A stretch of DNA of 16,908 bases from CAYLLN01 sp036496265 (lineage in GTDB: Bacteria; Planctomycetota; Planctomycetia; Pirellulales; Pirellulaceae), in assembly GCA_036496265.1 (NCBI GenBank), contig DASXLL010000233.1, forward strand, positions 1-16,908, written 5' to 3'. Both the position numbers and the translations under genes were made by a program. The notes under the pieces are model-generated. The model was not told the DNA's origin and ran no database searches. It saw only the letters and a program-made list of their open reading frames with translations. Shown piece after piece: positions 15,788 to 16,908 of the stretch. The first letter of the stretch is position 1; the number at the start of each line of letters is the position of its first letter.

Positions 15788-16075
15788 ATGCGATATCGCC
15801 TCCGCACGCTGCTGATCGTCTTGGCGATTGGGCCACCGGTGTTGGCATGGGGAGGTCTATTCGGACGCAACTTGACGAAGTGGTGGGCTGATTGGGTTGC
15901 AGTTTACGACGAGCCGCGGCCCTTTGCGTTCACCGAATTGGCTACGATTGCCGCAGTCGTACTAACCGGCTGCTGGATCTGGTTTGTATTGCGGCTGCCA
16001 ATTTCAATTGAGGATACGGCCACCTCGCCGACCGTCGACGCTGACAATGAGCCCAAAATAACAGACAACAATTGA
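15788..16075 (+). CDS. Small two-span membrane protein, planctomycete type
   Basis: This 95-residue protein starts MRYRLRTLLIVLAIGPPVLAWGG, with an Arg-rich head and a hydrophobic segment at about 8-24. A second hydrophobic span lies at about 52-68 (ATIAAVVLTGCWIWFVL), and the C-terminal tail is hydrophilic and acidic (about 73-95). The N-terminal sequence is one I associate with short planctomycete membrane proteins of unknown function. It starts at the first ATG; no ribosome site is evident. The next gene, a related type of small membrane protein, begins ten bases after its stop, so the two are probably cotranscribed. The function is unknown. Confidence 0.75.
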   Translation: MRYRLRTLLIVLAIGPPVLAWGGLFGRNLTKWWADWVAVYDEPRPFAFTELATIAAVVLTGCWIWFVLRLPISIEDTATSPTVDADNEPKITDNN

Positions 16076-16085
16076 AGTCATTTCC

Positions 16086-16409
16086 ATGCTCCGTTTCACG
16101 ATCCGCGACTTGCTGTGGCTGATGGTGGTGGTGGGGTTGGCTGTGGCTGTCGGCGTGGAGCGTTATCGTTCCGCTAGGCTGCGCTCGCAACTTAATGCAT
16201 CGGAATTGAGGGTGCAGGACGAAGAATTCAGGTTTGTTGAACTGGCCCTAGAATGGCAAGCCCACCACCCGAAAACGTTCACGATTAAAGACGGGAAAAT
16301 CGAAATCGACACAGATACATCCTTTAGTAGCCATACGCTAACCAGTGGCGAGGTCCGATTGCTTCAGATACACGAACGCAACCTGCGTTCTATTTGGCCC
16401 AATCGATAG
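16086..16409 (+). CDS. Small single-span membrane protein, planctomycete type
   Basis: This 107-residue protein opens with MLRFTIRDLLWLMVVVGLAVAVGV, one N-terminal membrane anchor (about 9-26) of a kind widespread in planctomycetes. A helical, charged segment follows (YRSARLRSQLNASELRVQDEEFRFVELALEW, about 28-58), probably a coiled coil. The remainder is soluble and polar. It presumably anchors in the inner membrane with the rest of the protein on one side; the orientation cannot be told. It lies ten bases after the previous small membrane protein gene, and the pair probably works or is expressed together. No function is known to me. Confidence 0.75.
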   Translation: MLRFTIRDLLWLMVVVGLAVAVGVERYRSARLRSQLNASELRVQDEEFRFVELALEWQAHHPKTFTIKDGKIEIDTDTSFSSHTLTSGEVRLLQIHERNLRSIWPNR

Positions 16410-16773
16410 GTAGGCCGACTTATTCATCCATTACCCGGATCCTCATACTGAACATCGGTATATAATTTGCAGTTTGCTCTCGGTTCGCCTCAACTCTGCC
16501 ACTCCGGCCAACAAACCAACACCCCATGCCGCCGCAATGCGAACCAAAATCGTTTCCCTGGCTCAACCCGCCGGACGCATCGCCCGTGCTTAGACTCGTA
16601 GGGTGGGCTGTGACCACCATCTCTCGCGACGATGCCGATTCACAACTCTCACTTCACCACCCCTACCTACTCACTTCCGCCGCCCCACCAACAATCACCT
16701 CCACCGTTGGGGTGGTGTTCACTCCCTTCCATCCGCTATCGCATTCTTATGCATAACGTGCATAAACCCCAAC
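16410..16773. other. Gene-less region, mostly unrecognised
   Basis: No frame here looks coding. The region is C-rich in its middle, with runs of CCACC, CCCC and ACCAAC. A GTAG-foot hairpin lies at 16598-16618, and TGCATAA occurs twice (16750-16756 and 16759-16765). The TATATAAT at about 16461-16468 could be a -10 box but has no matching -35 box or gene after it. Confidence 0.5.
16598..16618. repeat. GTAG-foot hairpin, REP-like
   Basis: GTAG at 16598-16601, then GGTGG-7-CCACC (16602-16618), is a short hairpin with the same kind of foot as the repeats at 13506 and 14602. A partly inverted counterpart (CCACCCCTAC) lies about 40 bases downstream. Confidence 0.5.
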
Positions 16774-16908
16774 TGAGGTGGACCCCAATTGTTGGACAGG
16801 TTTTGGGGTTGGTTAAGGTGAGACCAACGGCCCGCGAAGACCCCTCACAGGTCTCGCGCGGCCGTGGGGCTACGGACACGTATCGGGTCAGAAAAGCGGT
16901 TTCCTGAG
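16774..16908 (+). mobile_element. Possible left end of an IS3-type insertion sequence, cut by the window edge
   Basis: The stretch at 16774-16799, TGAGGTGGACCCC followed by AATTGTTGGACAG, resembles the terminal inverted repeat of IS3-family (IS150-like) elements. If so, the element runs to the right and its transposase lies outside the window. About 110 bases follow without a recognisable orfA start, so a decayed or unrelated repeat remains possible. An 8-base inverted repeat (AACCCCAA near 16765, TTGGGGTT near 16803) brackets the motif. Confidence 0.35.

Noticed and set aside
16632..16907. A 91-codon frame at the right edge
   Set aside because: The product is Pro- and His-rich with no domain, crosses the repeat and IS-like end, and has no ribosome site.

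Overview
The window looks like a chromosomal piece of a planctomycete, most likely near the Pirellulales. The support is indirect. Two adjacent small membrane proteins carry N-termini that recur in planctomycete genomes (MRYRLRTLLIVLA... and MLRFTIRDLLWL...). The spacers are full of hairpin repeats of types common in that phylum. GC is moderate to high, and most genes stand alone or in very short runs. No tRNA, rRNA or CRISPR array was seen.

Layout. 1-1689 (+): the 3' end of a DUF71/COG2102 (Dph6-like) ATP-dependent amidoligase, a DUF6580 membrane protein and a second DUF71 enzyme, probably one transcription unit. 1647-5143 (-): malQ (4-alpha-glucanotransferase) and, upstream of it on the same strand, a large secreted protein of unknown function with an alpha-helical look. 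5436-5939 (+): a stand-alone receiver protein. 6012-6653 (+): a higBA toxin-antitoxin pair with a good promoter. 6662-10827 (-): UDP-glucose 6-dehydrogenase, an 89-aa unknown protein and an alpha-glucan phosphorylase. 11069-11923 (-): an HTTM-like membrane protein. 12125-14600 (+): bioF, carrying an in-frame repeat insertion of about 65 codons, then a DRG-like TGS-domain GTPase. 14787-15536 (-): a conserved-looking protein of unknown function. 15788-16409 (+): two small membrane proteins. 16410-16908: no gene; a hairpin repeat and a possible IS3-type end that runs off the window.

How the genes fit together. malQ and glgP are the usual partners in breakdown of glycogen and maltodextrin. Ugd makes UDP-glucuronate for surface polysaccharides. 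The DUF71-DUF6580-DUF71 run resembles a small uptake and salvage unit, possibly for a cobamide; that is inference. The repeats are the most striking part. At least four hairpin types occur between 12 kb and 16.7 kb. One lies inside bioF without breaking the frame. Another, a paired GTAG-foot hairpin, sits directly before the GTPase start and can be read through in frame, so it invites a wrong start call.
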